NCBI RefSeq assembly: GCF_008728835.1
Contig: NZ_CP042582.1
Span: 4,881,001 to 4,945,000 of the forward strand
Reading direction: 5' to 3'
Length of the DNA stretch: 64,000 bases
DNA from: Hypericibacter adhaerens
GTDB lineage: Bacteria; Pseudomonadota; Alphaproteobacteria; Dongiales; Dongiaceae
Shown: in pieces, positions 7,291 through 15,914 of the stretch
Numbering within the stretch: the first letter of the stretch is position 1
Layout of the letters: the number at the start of each line of letters is the position of its first letter
Position numbers and translations under genes: made by a program
Notes under the pieces: generated by a model
What the model saw: the letters and a program-made list of their open reading frames with translations, nothing else
What the model was told of the DNA's origin: nothing
Databases searched by the model: none

Positions 7291-8552
7291 GACGGAAAGG
7301 TCTCCAGCGCCTGAGCCAGGGCAGTGTGGTCGCGGGAATAGACCTCAAGCGGAACGTTCGCGATGGCGGCCTCCCAGCTTTCGCGAATGCTGGCGAGCCC
7401 GCCGGCGGGCCCGCCCGGATGGGCCATGATACCGCCGCCCGCCAGATAGATCAGGTCCAGAGACCGCAGCCGGCGATAGGTATCGGGCGCCTGGCGCGCG
7501 GTCTGCCCGGAGGAGAACACCGGCATGACGATGCAGGGCTTGGCCGGGAACATCGGCGTCAGGCAGGCTTGCGCGGAGGCGATGACGCTGTCGTCCGATT
7601 CCGCGAATTTGTTGCGCAATCCGTTGACATGCATGTGGTCGGCACCGGCCAGGCGCCAGATCTTCTGCCAGGCGATATAGGACCATCCCAGCATGGGGTG
7701 GCGGGATAGATAGCCCCATCCATTGCGATGGGCATGGATCGGCAAGGCCGAATGCCGGCGCAGCTCGATCATGCCGACGAGACCGACCGAATTGAGGCCG
7801 GCCATGATGCAGGTCCCGCCCAGGCTCTGGACCAGGTCGTGACGATGCTTCATCTGGTCGAGATTGCCCGTCAGATTGAAGGCGAACATCGCCTTCTTGC
7901 CGGTGCGCTGGGCCACATCGTTGATGACGGCCATGACGGCACGAGCCCGCTCGTCGAAGGGGCAATGCGGCCCATCTGACTGCAGCTCGTCGTCCTTGAT
8001 GAAGTCGATGCCCGCCAGCGCCAGCCGTTCGACCAGGGCGGCGGTCTCCTCCGGCCCAAAGCCGACGCTCGGCTTGATGATCGTTCCCAGGATCGGCGCG
8101 CCCTCCACGCCGGCAAGACGGCGGGTTCCGTCGATCCCGAACTGCGGTCCCTGATAGGCGTCGGCGAAGGCCGCCGGCATGCGGATGTCGAGCAGGCGGA
8201 GGCCCGAGAACTGCTTCAGCTCGAAGAGGTTGCCGGCGACGGTGGCGACCAGGTTCGGCAGCGAAGGCCCGAGATTGCTGACCGGCCAGGAGAGCGTAAC
8301 GTTCGCCGTGACGCGTCTTGGCTCGCTGGCGCTGCGCGGCGAGCCCGAGCCGGGCAGCGACGGCGCCGCGGCGTCACCCAGCACCTCGAGGCGCTCGACG
8401 CGCGCGGCCGCCCGCGCCTTCAGCTCCGGCGTCTCGCCGGGAATCGCCAGGAATGTGCCGCTCGACTGCTCGCCCGCCATGCTCTCGGCAGCGGCCTCGG
8501 GCGGAAAACTCGTTTCGATAAGATAGTCGGCTTCGATGCGATCGATGGTCAT
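7287..8552 (-). CDS. RuBisCO-like protein (form IV), OiaX/OiaT-like
   Basis: RuBisCO large-subunit superfamily protein of 421 residues. The active-site lysine of T-I-I-K-P is K160, but the second Lys of the canonical K-P-K motif is Ser162. The carbamylation motif F-I-K-D-D-E is intact (K186, D188, E189). H275-R276, H308, K315 and the Gly372-374 phosphate loop are also present. This matches RuBisCO-like decarboxylases or hydrolases acting on 3-oxo-isoapionate-4-phosphate rather than true RuBisCO. There is no small subunit or phosphoribulokinase in the window. Decarboxylase versus transcarboxylase/hydrolase cannot be settled by eye. It overlaps the downstream kinase by 4 bases. Confidence 0.88.
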   Translation of the reverse strand: MTIDRIEADYLIETSFPPEAAAESMAGEQSSGTFLAIPGETPELKARAAARVERLEVLGDAAAPSLPGSGSPRSASEPRRVTANVTLSWPVSNLGPSLPNLVATVAGNLFELKQFSGLRLLDIRMPAAFADAYQGPQFGIDGTRRLAGVEGAPILGTIIKPSVGFGPEETAALVERLALAGIDFIKDDELQSDGPHCPFDERARAVMAVINDVAQRTGKKAMFAFNLTGNLDQMKHRHDLVQSLGGTCIMAGLNSVGLVGMIELRRHSALPIHAHRNGWGYLSRHPMLGWSYIAWQKIWRLAGADHMHVNGLRNKFAESDDSVIASAQACLTPMFPAKPCIVMPVFSSGQTARQAPDTYRRLRSLDLIYLAGGGIMAHPGGPAGGLASIRESWEAAIANVPLEVYSRDHTALAQALETFPS

Positions 8553-8564
8553 CGGCTTCGTTCC

Positions 8565-9359
8565 TCAGCCGACCTTGCAATGAACGCCGCCATCGACCGG
8601 CAGGCAGACGCCCGTAATATAGGCGGCCTCGTCGGATGCCAGGAAGAGCGCCGCATGGGCGATATCCCAGCCGGTACCCATCTTGCCGGTGGGACTCAGC
8701 GCGTCGCGGGCGGCGACCATCTCTTCGGCCGTCTTGTACTGGCCGGAGATCTGCTGGTGGATGAGCGGCGTGTTCATGTAGCCGGGCATGATCGCGTTCA
8801 CCCGGATGCCCTGGGCGGCATATTGCAGCGCCAGCCCCACCGTGAACTGGTTCACCGCGCCCTTGGCCGCGTAGTAGGCGGTATAGGGGTAGCCGGTATA
8901 GCGGATGGCGGCGAGCGACGAGATGTTGACGATCGCGCCCTTCTTCTGGCGCCGCATGATGGGCAGCACATGCTTGCAGGTGAGGAAGATGCTGGTCGTG
9001 TTGACATCCAGCGTCTTGTGCCAGTTCTCCTCGCTGAGCTCGGTCGGATCGCCCATGATGGTAGTGCCGACGTTATTGTGAAGGACGTCGATGCGGCCGT
9101 AGGTCTCGACCACGGTGTCGACCACCTTCTTCACTTGGTCGGACTGGGTGACGTCGGCCGCAAGCGCCTGGAACGCGCCGCCTTCCGAGCGAACGATGTC
9201 GCGCGTTTCCTCGACCGCGGCCAGATTGACGTCGACCCCGACGACGCGGGCGCCTTCGCGCGCGAACAATGTGGCGGTCGCTTTGCCGTTGCCCCAGCCG
9301 GGACCGACGGACCCGGCTCCGAATACCAAAGCGACCCTTCCCTCGAGGCGTCCAGACAT
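8565..9359 (-). CDS. SDR family oxidoreductase
   Basis: Classical short-chain dehydrogenase of 264 residues with NAD(P) binding. It has a variant nucleotide motif G14-A-G-S-V-G-P-G-W-G with an unusual Gly/Trp insertion, D43 after strand 2 favouring NAD, N-N-V-G at 95-98, Ser147/148 and the catalytic Y162-x-x-x-K166. The C-terminus has the usual D-G-G. Its position, 12 bases before the RuBisCO-like gene in the same operon, suggests that it oxidises the imported sugar or sugar acid before phosphorylation. The substrate is not identifiable from sequence. Confidence 0.9.
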   Translation of the reverse strand: MSGRLEGRVALVFGAGSVGPGWGNGKATATLFAREGARVVGVDVNLAAVEETRDIVRSEGGAFQALAADVTQSDQVKKVVDTVVETYGRIDVLHNNVGTTIMGDPTELSEENWHKTLDVNTTSIFLTCKHVLPIMRRQKKGAIVNISSLAAIRYTGYPYTAYYAAKGAVNQFTVGLALQYAAQGIRVNAIMPGYMNTPLIHQQISGQYKTAEEMVAARDALSPTGKMGTGWDIAHAALFLASDEAAYITGVCLPVDGGVHCKVG

Positions 9360-9419
9360 CGTCGTGACCTTTCCTTGTGCCGCCCGTATCGGGCGTAATT
9401 TCTGTTCCGCCGCGTCCGT

Positions 9420-10307
9420 TCATCCGACGCGGGACGGTTCTCCATCGGCGAGGCAGATTTCGGTGATGCGCAGCCCGTCGGGCCAGGTCTTCGACGGGAA
9501 CAGCTCGCAGAGGCGATCTTCATGTACCGGCACGATGCGGCGCAGCTCGCCGTCGGCCGCCTGGACGATCCTGTCGCTGGTGAGGATCAGGTTCGTCAGG
9601 CTGGCGATGGCGAAACCGACGGGGATGTAGGGTTTGCCCGTCTTTCGCGCGGCCGCATCGCCGCCGACATTCTCGTAGACATAGACCAGATCGCCCGAAA
9701 GGACCCATTTGTCGAGCGAGGCCCGAGCGCCGTCGTTGCGGATCACGACATACATGGAGCCGAAGGTGTGCGCGTCGAAGGCGGCATGGACGTCGATGCC
9801 GGGCAGGATGTCCTCGCGATCGCCGTCGATCAGCTCGAGCCTTCCTTCGCGCCCCAGCTCGACGCATTTCATTACGTCGCCCGGATCGGTTCCGTGCGAG
9901 ATGAAGGAAAGTTGGGGTGGCAGCGCCATGGCCCAGACGTTGCGGGTGATCTCCCGCTCCTGCACATAGACCCGCGCCTTCGGGAAGGCATCGAGATTGC
10001 CGGCATGGTCGAAATGGAGATGGGACAGCAGGATCGTGTCGACATCCGCCGGGCGGACGCCGATGCGGCCCAGAACCTCGTCCGGGCTCTTCCAGCCCTG
10101 GACGTTCAGGGTCTTTGCGAAACGCTTTCCCCAGCCGGCATCGTTGTAGCCCGCATCGACCATGCAGAGATGGCCGCGGCCCTTGATGACGACATAACCA
10201 TAGGGCAGCCGCTCCGAGCCCTGATTGTGCGCCCCATAGAGAATGGCGCTCTTGGCATAGTCGGGCACGTAGGAATATTCGAGGACCCAGATCGAGTAGT
10301 CGGCCAT
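9420..10307 (-). CDS. Metallo-beta-lactamase fold hydrolase (lactonase-like)
   Basis: A 295-residue MBL-fold enzyme resembling the N-acyl-homoserine lactonase group. The di-metal motif H96-x-H98-x-D100-H101 is complete, with later His and Asp ligands in A-F-D-A-H-T and a V-L-S-G-D segment. The ATG at 10307 was chosen because GGGGAGGG stands directly upstream and because it overlaps the stop of the preceding gene (TGATG). A longer in-frame start would sit inside that gene. In this operon the likely role is opening a sugar lactone made by the dehydrogenase, but acyl-homoserine lactone cleavage is a fair alternative. Confidence 0.84.
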   Translation of the reverse strand: MADYSIWVLEYSYVPDYAKSAILYGAHNQGSERLPYGYVVIKGRGHLCMVDAGYNDAGWGKRFAKTLNVQGWKSPDEVLGRIGVRPADVDTILLSHLHFDHAGNLDAFPKARVYVQEREITRNVWAMALPPQLSFISHGTDPGDVMKCVELGREGRLELIDGDREDILPGIDVHAAFDAHTFGSMYVVIRNDGARASLDKWVLSGDLVYVYENVGGDAAARKTGKPYIPVGFAIASLTNLILTSDRIVQAADGELRRIVPVHEDRLCELFPSKTWPDGLRITEICLADGEPSRVG

Positions 10308-10819
10308 CACACCCTCCCCGCGACTTTGGCGCCCGGCACACAGCAGCAGCAGCTGTCGAAGGCGATCATGGTGCAACCGTCGCGCTCGCTAGCTGCGGCC
10401 GCCAGCAGCGCGTAGGCGCGGCGCAGGCCGAGCAACGCGGTCTCGGCCTCGTGGAGCCCGCCGCCGCCCGCCCTCAAGCTGCCCGCGACGATGGCGGCGG
10501 CCCGGTCGAGGAGCGCCGCCGCGCCGAGGCAGGCGCGTGCGATGGGCGGGTTCGCCTGCAGGACTTTTCTGTCGATGACCGCCGCGAGGCCGTCTCTCGC
10601 CCGTTCCGCCGCGGAGGCGGCCAGCGCGGCGACAGCGTCGGCAGAAAAGGCGGACGCGTTGCGGTAGACCAGCAGGGCGCCGGAAAGCTGCGCGATAGCG
10701 CCCCGCAGCAACGAATACTGCTCCGACAGCAGGAGCTTGCCGTCGGATAACGCGGGCGCCGCCGCGGTCACGCCGGCAAGGTCGCCGGCATCGTCGAAGA
10801 GAATGGGTTCGTAGCGCAT
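10307..10819 (-). CDS. Unknown 170-residue helical protein with Cys4 tail
   Basis: Not recognised. It is Ala-rich (mostly predicted helix), without a signal peptide or clear membrane span. Near its C-terminus, at about residue 157, there are four consecutive cysteines in D-S-C-C-C-C-V-P-G. It lies between the permease and the hydrolase of the catabolic operon, 24 bases after the permease stop, and its own stop overlaps the hydrolase start (TGATG). That tight coupling argues for a real gene with a role in the pathway, perhaps as a metal donor or an enzyme partner. This role is speculation. Confidence 0.72.
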   Translation of the reverse strand: MRYEPILFDDAGDLAGVTAAAPALSDGKLLLSEQYSLLRGAIAQLSGALLVYRNASAFSADAVAALAASAAERARDGLAAVIDRKVLQANPPIARACLGAAALLDRAAAIVAGSLRAGGGGLHEAETALLGLRRAYALLAAAASERDGCTMIAFDSCCCCVPGAKVAGRV

Positions 10820-10843
10820 CGGGCTTTCTACCTCCCGAACCGG

Positions 10844-11914
10844 TCAATCGCGCCGCGCCGCGAGGCTTCGCTCGCGGTGGCGCTTGATCACCACGCCGGT
10901 CCCGACCGCGATGACGAGGAGGCATCCCTTGAAGATGTCCTGCGCGGTGTAGGGCATGTTGATCATCGTCAGCCCGTTCACCAGCACGGCAAGGATGAAG
11001 GCGCCGACAAGCGTTCCGAACACGCCGACCCGGTTGCGCCCGAAGAACGCCGCGCCCAGGAACACCGCCGTCACGGCTTGCAGCAGATAGGAAGCGCCCG
11101 CTTGCGTCTCGCCCGCATTGAGCAGCGCCGTCAGGAGGACGCCGCCGAAGCCCGCGACGGCGCCGGAAATGACATAAGCCATGATCCGGTAGCGCTTGAC
11201 GGGTACGCCCGCGACACGCGCGGCTTCCATATTGTCGCCGACCGCGTAGAACAGCCGTCCCCAGCGCGTCCAACGCATCAGGTAATAGAAGAGCCCTCCG
11301 ACGACGATGGTGATCAGGAGCGGCAGCGGGATGCCGAGGAGGTCGCCATTGATGAGATCGGTGAAGGCGGGGGAGATCTCGCCCGGCAGCATTTCGCCGG
11401 TGGCGAGTGTCATGTGCGAATAGATGTTCTGGCCATCGGAATAGACCTGCTGCACACCGCCGATGACGAACATCATGCCCAGCGTTGCCAGCAGGTCGGG
11501 CAGACCGATGCCGACGATGATGAATCCGTTGATGGCGCCGATCGCGGCGCCGACCAGCACCGGGCCGATGATGGCCAACGGATAGGGCCACTGATAGAGC
11601 ACCATCATGCCGGCGGCGAGCATCGACGCCATGCTCGCGACTGAGCCGATCGAGAGATCGAAGCCGCCGACGGTCAGCGACATCATCACGCCGAGCGAAA
11701 TGAAGAAGGTGATCGCCGTCGCCTCGATGATCCCGACGAAATTGCCGAACGAAAAGAAAGCCGCGCTGACCCAGCCGAAATAAGCCATGACCAGGATCAG
11801 GATGATGGTGCCGCTCCAGGCCTCGAGCAGGTCGAACACCCTCGGGTGGAGGCCCCGGCGCACCGCCGGACGACGCTCGGAAATCAGCTCCGAGGCCGGA
11901 CCGATCTTGTTCAT
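10844..11914 (-). CDS. Sugar ABC transporter permease (RbsC-like)
   Basis: Inner-membrane permease of the ribose/xylose branch (BPD_transp_2), 356 residues with about ten hydrophobic segments. The conserved cytoplasmic loop is present: G-D-N-M-E-A-A-R-V-A-G-V, about residue 227 onward. The N-terminus has S-L-T-V-G-G-F-D-L-S-I-G-S, characteristic of RbsC homologues. The ATG at 11914 overlaps the ATPase stop (ATGA). Longer in-frame starts fall inside the ATPase gene and were discarded. It works with the ATPase and binding protein upstream as one importer. Confidence 0.92.
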   Translation of the reverse strand: MNKIGPASELISERRPAVRRGLHPRVFDLLEAWSGTIILILVMAYFGWVSAAFFSFGNFVGIIEATAITFFISLGVMMSLTVGGFDLSIGSVASMASMLAAGMMVLYQWPYPLAIIGPVLVGAAIGAINGFIIVGIGLPDLLATLGMMFVIGGVQQVYSDGQNIYSHMTLATGEMLPGEISPAFTDLINGDLLGIPLPLLITIVVGGLFYYLMRWTRWGRLFYAVGDNMEAARVAGVPVKRYRIMAYVISGAVAGFGGVLLTALLNAGETQAGASYLLQAVTAVFLGAAFFGRNRVGVFGTLVGAFILAVLVNGLTMINMPYTAQDIFKGCLLVIAVGTGVVIKRHRERSLAARRD

Positions 11915-13437
11915 TGGACACCTCCCATCGCCAAGTCCATCAGGCTCTCCTCGGTCACTTCGCCGGCGCGCCGTTCGGCAACGATCTCGCCGCGCTTCAT
12001 GACGAGAATCCGGTCCGAGAGGTGGATGGCTTCGTTGAAATCGTAGGTCGAGCAAAGAACCGCGAGCCCCTCCTGCCGCGCCAGATCGCGCAGAAGACGA
12101 TAGATCTGCTGGCGGGTGCCGACATCGACGCCCCGCGTGGGCTCGTCGAGGAGCAGCAGCTTGCGCGGCGTGGTCAGCCATTTCGCGATCACGACCTTCT
12201 GCTGATTGCCGCCGCTGAGGGCGGCGACCGGCAGCGACAGCGCGCTGGCAACCAGGTTGACCCGCTTCGAGACGGCCTGGGTCGCGCGGATGAGGCGGCT
12301 TTCGGCGAGGAACCCGAACGGGCCGCTGAATCGCGACAGCACCGGCAGCGTGCTGTTCCACACGATACTATGCTGGAGATGGAGGCCGAGATGCTGGCGA
12401 TCGTCGGGCACCATGCCGATGCCCCGGTTCGCCATACGAGAAGGATCGCTCCAGGGCAGCATCTCGCCGTCCAGGCGAAGCCTGCCGCCCCCGGCCCGCC
12501 GGAGGCCGTAGATGCATTGCAGGACGGCACTCGTCCCGGAACCGACGAGGCCGGTCAGGGTTACCACCTGACCCGCTTCCACGGCGAAAGAGACGTTGAT
12601 GATCGAATCGGCAACCAGGTTCTCGACCTGCAGGCGCGCGCCGGCCGTCGCAGTGGACACCGGCGTGGCGCAGGCTTCGCCCGCGCGGGGCTCAGCGGCG
12701 CTGTTGCCCGTCATGCTCGCGATGATGCGCGGAAGAATTGCACCCGGCTCGCGTGCGGGCGGCATCTCGAAACGATCCGCAACCCTGCCTTCGCGCAGCA
12801 CCGTGACCCGGTCGGCGACCTCCACGATCTCCGGCAGATGGTGGGTGACCAGGATAATGGCGGCACCGTGGTCGCGGATCGAGCGGATCACCTCGAGCAA
12901 CCGCTTGGCGCTCTTGCGATCGAGTGCGGCAGTCGGCTCGTCCAGGATCAGCACGCGCGCCTGTTCGTCCAGCGCGGAGGCGAGTGCCACCTGCTGACGC
13001 TTGGCCAACGGCAAATCGCCCACGATCTTCCGCAAGGGAATGTCGCCGCCACCGACGAGGGCCAGCCGCTCTCTCGCGCGGGCCAGGTCGCCGTGGCGGA
13101 TCAACCGTCGGAAGCCCCCGCGATTGCGGGTGCGCAGCACGATGTTTTCGACGACGGTCAGGGAGGTGAAGAGGTTGACGTCAGTTTCCTGCTGCAGGGT
13201 GCGGATTCCGGCCGAATAGGCATCCTGCGGCGAGGCGAAGGCGGTCGCCCTGCCATCGAGGACGACCTTGCCAAAACTACCGGGCTGCAGCCCCGAGACG
13301 ATCTTGATCAGCGTCGACTTGCCGGCGCCGTTGGCACCGATCAGGCCGTGAATCGAGCCCGCCTGGAAATGTTCCGAGACGCCGTCCAGAACGGTGATCG
13401 GTCCAAAGGACTTGGTGAGGTCTTCGACGCGCAGCAT
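11911..13437 (-). CDS. Sugar ABC transporter ATP-binding protein (RbsA-like, two ATPase domains)
   Basis: A 508-residue duplicated ATPase of the ribose/galactose importer type. The N-terminal half has Walker A G-A-N-G-A-G-K-S-T near residue 36, and Walker B L-I-L-D-E-P-T near 168. The C-terminal half has a degenerate Walker A (L-V-G-S-G-T-S), signature L-S-G-G-N-Q-Q-K near 405 and Walker B L-L-L-D-E-P-T-R-G-V-D-V-G. This asymmetry is normal for the family. It starts 84 bases after the binding-protein gene and overlaps the permease by 4 bases. Confidence 0.93.
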   Translation of the reverse strand: MLRVEDLTKSFGPITVLDGVSEHFQAGSIHGLIGANGAGKSTLIKIVSGLQPGSFGKVVLDGRATAFASPQDAYSAGIRTLQQETDVNLFTSLTVVENIVLRTRNRGGFRRLIRHGDLARARERLALVGGGDIPLRKIVGDLPLAKRQQVALASALDEQARVLILDEPTAALDRKSAKRLLEVIRSIRDHGAAIILVTHHLPEIVEVADRVTVLREGRVADRFEMPPAREPGAILPRIIASMTGNSAAEPRAGEACATPVSTATAGARLQVENLVADSIINVSFAVEAGQVVTLTGLVGSGTSAVLQCIYGLRRAGGGRLRLDGEMLPWSDPSRMANRGIGMVPDDRQHLGLHLQHSIVWNSTLPVLSRFSGPFGFLAESRLIRATQAVSKRVNLVASALSLPVAALSGGNQQKVVIAKWLTTPRKLLLLDEPTRGVDVGTRQQIYRLLRDLARQEGLAVLCSTYDFNEAIHLSDRILVMKRGEIVAERRAGEVTEESLMDLAMGGVQ

Positions 13438-13521
13438 ATCGCTACATGCCCGCCAAGCGCGTATGAAATGCCGGCCGCGGAGCAGAGGCCCGGAAAGAAC
13501 CCCGCCCCGCGGAACCGGCTA

Positions 13522-14568
13522 TCAATCCAGCTTGGCTTCGTAGAGGCTCTTAAGGAACGGCGTGACGCTGAGCTCCTTCTGCGCCGGCAGCTGCTCCTCG
13601 AAGAACTCGGTGATCGGCTGGCCGGGTTTCGGCAAGTTGTCCTGAGTGATGAGGATGCCGGGCACGTTGATCGTCCCGGGCACCTCCTGGCCATAGATGG
13701 AGAGCACCAGCGCCCGCAGGCTGGTGGCGCCATAGGCGACGGCGTCCGCCGCCGCCGTGGCCCGCCAGGGCGAGTTGGGCTTGCGCATGATCTCGATATC
13801 CTCGTTGGAGACGTCGACGCTATAGATCGGGATATGCTTGCCGGTCTGCTCTTCCGCCTGGACCACGCCCTGGGCAAAGGCGTCCCACGTCACCCAGAAG
13901 GCATCGATCTTCGGATACTGATTGAGAACGGCCTTGGTCTTCGCGATCGTATCGGAAAGGGTCGTTCCCGATGCGTTGCCGTACTGGGTCAGCACCTTGA
14001 TCTTGGGATGCTGCTTGAGCCAGCCCTGGAGCACCTGGATGCGCTGCTGCTGAGGCGCCATGGCGCCGACCCAGATCACGACGATGTTGCCTTCGTCGTT
14101 CAGGTCCTTGGCCATCAGATCGAGGCCCTGGGTGGCCAGGTCGCTGTTGAACTGCTGGACATTGATCACGCCCGGAAAATCGAACTCGCCGAGCTCGGCG
14201 GTGACCATCTTGATTCCCTGCTCGGTCGCCTGCTTGATGATCGGCGCCAGCGCCGAGGCGTTCGGTGCATGATTGATGAGGATCCCGTCCGGCTTCTGCG
14301 CCACCAGCGCTTTGAGCTGGGAGACCTCCGTACCGGGCTCGAAGTTCGCCTGGGCCTCGACGAGCTTCAGACCCGGGATCTTCTTCGCTTCGGCCTGATA
14401 GCCGGCGACGAATTCGCTGAACCATTCGCCGCTCATGCCCATGTTCTCGACGGCGATGGTGATCTGGCGCGCCTTGACGGTATCCTGCGCGAGAGCGGGA
14501 AACACCGTCGCCGCGGCCATGCAAAGAAAGGCGAGGGCTGCGGAGAGGCAGTAAGGCACTTTCGACAT
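13522..14568 (-). CDS. Sugar ABC transporter substrate-binding protein (RbsB-like)
   Basis: Periplasmic binding protein of the Peripla_BP_4 family, 348 residues, with a signal peptide ending near A-L-A-Q at about residue 28. The mature protein starts with I-T-I-A-V-E-N-M-G-M-S, followed by an F-V-A-G-Y helix and a D-G-I-L-I-N-H hinge strand. It is first gene of the operon, and AGGAGG stands before the ATG on the minus strand. The family binds pentoses, hexoses, polyols or sugar acids. The other operon genes point to a branched or oxidised sugar. Confidence 0.9.
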   Translation of the reverse strand: MSKVPYCLSAALAFLCMAAATVFPALAQDTVKARQITIAVENMGMSGEWFSEFVAGYQAEAKKIPGLKLVEAQANFEPGTEVSQLKALVAQKPDGILINHAPNASALAPIIKQATEQGIKMVTAELGEFDFPGVINVQQFNSDLATQGLDLMAKDLNDEGNIVVIWVGAMAPQQQRIQVLQGWLKQHPKIKVLTQYGNASGTTLSDTIAKTKAVLNQYPKIDAFWVTWDAFAQGVVQAEEQTGKHIPIYSVDVSNEDIEIMRKPNSPWRATAAADAVAYGATSLRALVLSIYGQEVPGTINVPGILITQDNLPKPGQPITEFFEEQLPAQKELSVTPFLKSLYEAKLD

Positions 14569-14593
14569 CGTTTCCTCCTGGTATTTTCTTGTT

Positions 14594-14660
14594 TTGAACG
14601 GCCCGCCGCGGATGGGACCGCACCGGACCGGCTCGCTTCAGCCTGCTAGGTTGCGTTCAA
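14594..14660. promoter_or_regulatory. Inverted repeat between binding-protein and LysR genes
   Basis: The divergent intergenic region holds arms TTGAACG (14594-14600) and CGTTCAA (14654-14660). They are identical when read on opposite strands. The spacing (53 bases) is long for one LysR box, so these may be two half-sites bound by a tetramer. This is a candidate operator for the adjacent LysR protein. Confidence 0.4.
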
Positions 14661-14676
14661 GACCCATGGTGTTCCT

Positions 14677-15582
14677 GTGGAGATCAATGACCTTCGTTAC
14701 TTCATCCGGGCGGTAGAGCTCGAAAGCATCTCGCGCGCGGCCGACGCTCTGGGCATCACGCAACCCGCGCTCAGCCGCCAGATCCGGGAGCTGGAGAACG
14801 AGCTCAAGCAGCCCCTGCTTGTCCGCACCGGCAGAGGGGTTCAGCCTACCGACGCCGGTCGCCGCTTCGCCACCGAAGCCGCCCGAATCCTCGAGGAAGT
14901 GGATGCGCTGCCGCGGTCGCTGCGCAGCAGCAACAGCTCGCCGACCGGCGTCGTCTCGCTGGCGATGCCGGCGAGCATCGCCAACGGCCTGCTGCCGCGT
15001 CTTTATGCGGTGCTCGGCCGGGAGTTCCCCGGCATCCATCTCAAGGTGAGCGAGGCGGTGAGCAGCACCTCCGCCGAGTGGCTGCGCAACCGGACGGTCG
15101 ATCTCGCGATCCAGTACGAGAGAGCCGACATCGGCAATCTTCATGCCGACAAGCTGATCGACGAACCCCTGTGCCTCATCAGCGCGCCGGGTCGGGAACT
15201 GACGGCGGCACCCTGCATCGATTTCGCCACGATCGAACAGATCGAACTCATTCTGCCGAGCCGCGACAGCGGGCTTCGCCGCATGCTGGAATTCGATGCG
15301 GCCCGGCTCGGTCTCAAGCTCCACATCTCGGTGGAGATCGATTCCGTGAGCGCGATGAAGAATCTGGTCGCGGCGGGCCTGGGCCATACGATCCTGCCGC
15401 AGTTCTCCGTCCTGGCTGAGGTCGCCGCCGGACTGATGGTCGCGAAGATGATCGGCGCTCCCCGCCTGACCCGCGGGCTGGTTATCGCCCGACTGGCGCA
15501 CCGTACACCGAGCCTCGCCATGTTGACGGTGATCCAGGCCATCCGCGACGTGATGGACCAATATGTCTTCGGTCCCCGTTGA
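14677..15582 (+). CDS. LysR family transcriptional regulator
   Basis: A 301-residue LysR regulator divergent from the sugar-acid operon, hence the probable local regulator. The N-terminal winged helix is canonical (M-E-I-N-D-L-R-Y-F then S-R-A-A-D-A-L-G-I-T-Q-P-A-L-S-R-Q-I near residues 18-36). The effector domain follows from about residue 90. The start is GTG at 14677, chosen because it gives the standard LysR N-terminus; no strong ribosome-binding site is visible. The effector is likely a pathway intermediate. Confidence 0.92.
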   Translation: MEINDLRYFIRAVELESISRAADALGITQPALSRQIRELENELKQPLLVRTGRGVQPTDAGRRFATEAARILEEVDALPRSLRSSNSSPTGVVSLAMPASIANGLLPRLYAVLGREFPGIHLKVSEAVSSTSAEWLRNRTVDLAIQYERADIGNLHADKLIDEPLCLISAPGRELTAAPCIDFATIEQIELILPSRDSGLRRMLEFDAARLGLKLHISVEIDSVSAMKNLVAAGLGHTILPQFSVLAEVAAGLMVAKMIGAPRLTRGLVIARLAHRTPSLAMLTVIQAIRDVMDQYVFGPR

Positions 15583-15914
15583 GATCGAACGGTCGGGCAT
15601 ATCGCCGGGGAGAAGCCCCGGGGAGCTGACAATCGGCCGAGGCCGGAGTACGTTCGGATGGCGACGCCGCAATGCTTGTGCCCTTCCTTCCCGCTCGTCG
15701 GAAGACGAGCGATATCGCCAGCCCCTGACGGCGACACTCCCCTTCCCGGGGTTCACGGAGAGGCCGGGAGAGGCTACCAGCGGGGGCGACTGCGCGGCGA
15801 ACGTGGCGCAACATGCACCGGTGCGGAAGAAAGCTTGCCCATCTATCAGCTTTCAAAAAAAGTTATAGGACGACATAGTGACCCGGTACCCTTCCGCCAA
15901 AGGATGCCCGCTCG
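15583..15914. other. Intergenic region between two LysR genes
   Basis: There is no supported gene in these 332 bases. An AT-rich tract at about 15848-15880 (with seven consecutive A) is unlike the surrounding GC-rich DNA and probably holds the promoter of the second LysR gene. Nothing else was recognised. Confidence 0.6.

Noticed and set aside
7287-8552. True CO2-fixing RuBisCO
   Set aside because: The second Lys of K-P-K is replaced by Ser, there is no small subunit or phosphoribulokinase, and a sugar-acid kinase is coupled instead.
11914-14649. Open frame of 911 codons on the plus strand over the importer genes
   Set aside because: Antisense to the ATPase and binding-protein genes, with no recognisable domain.
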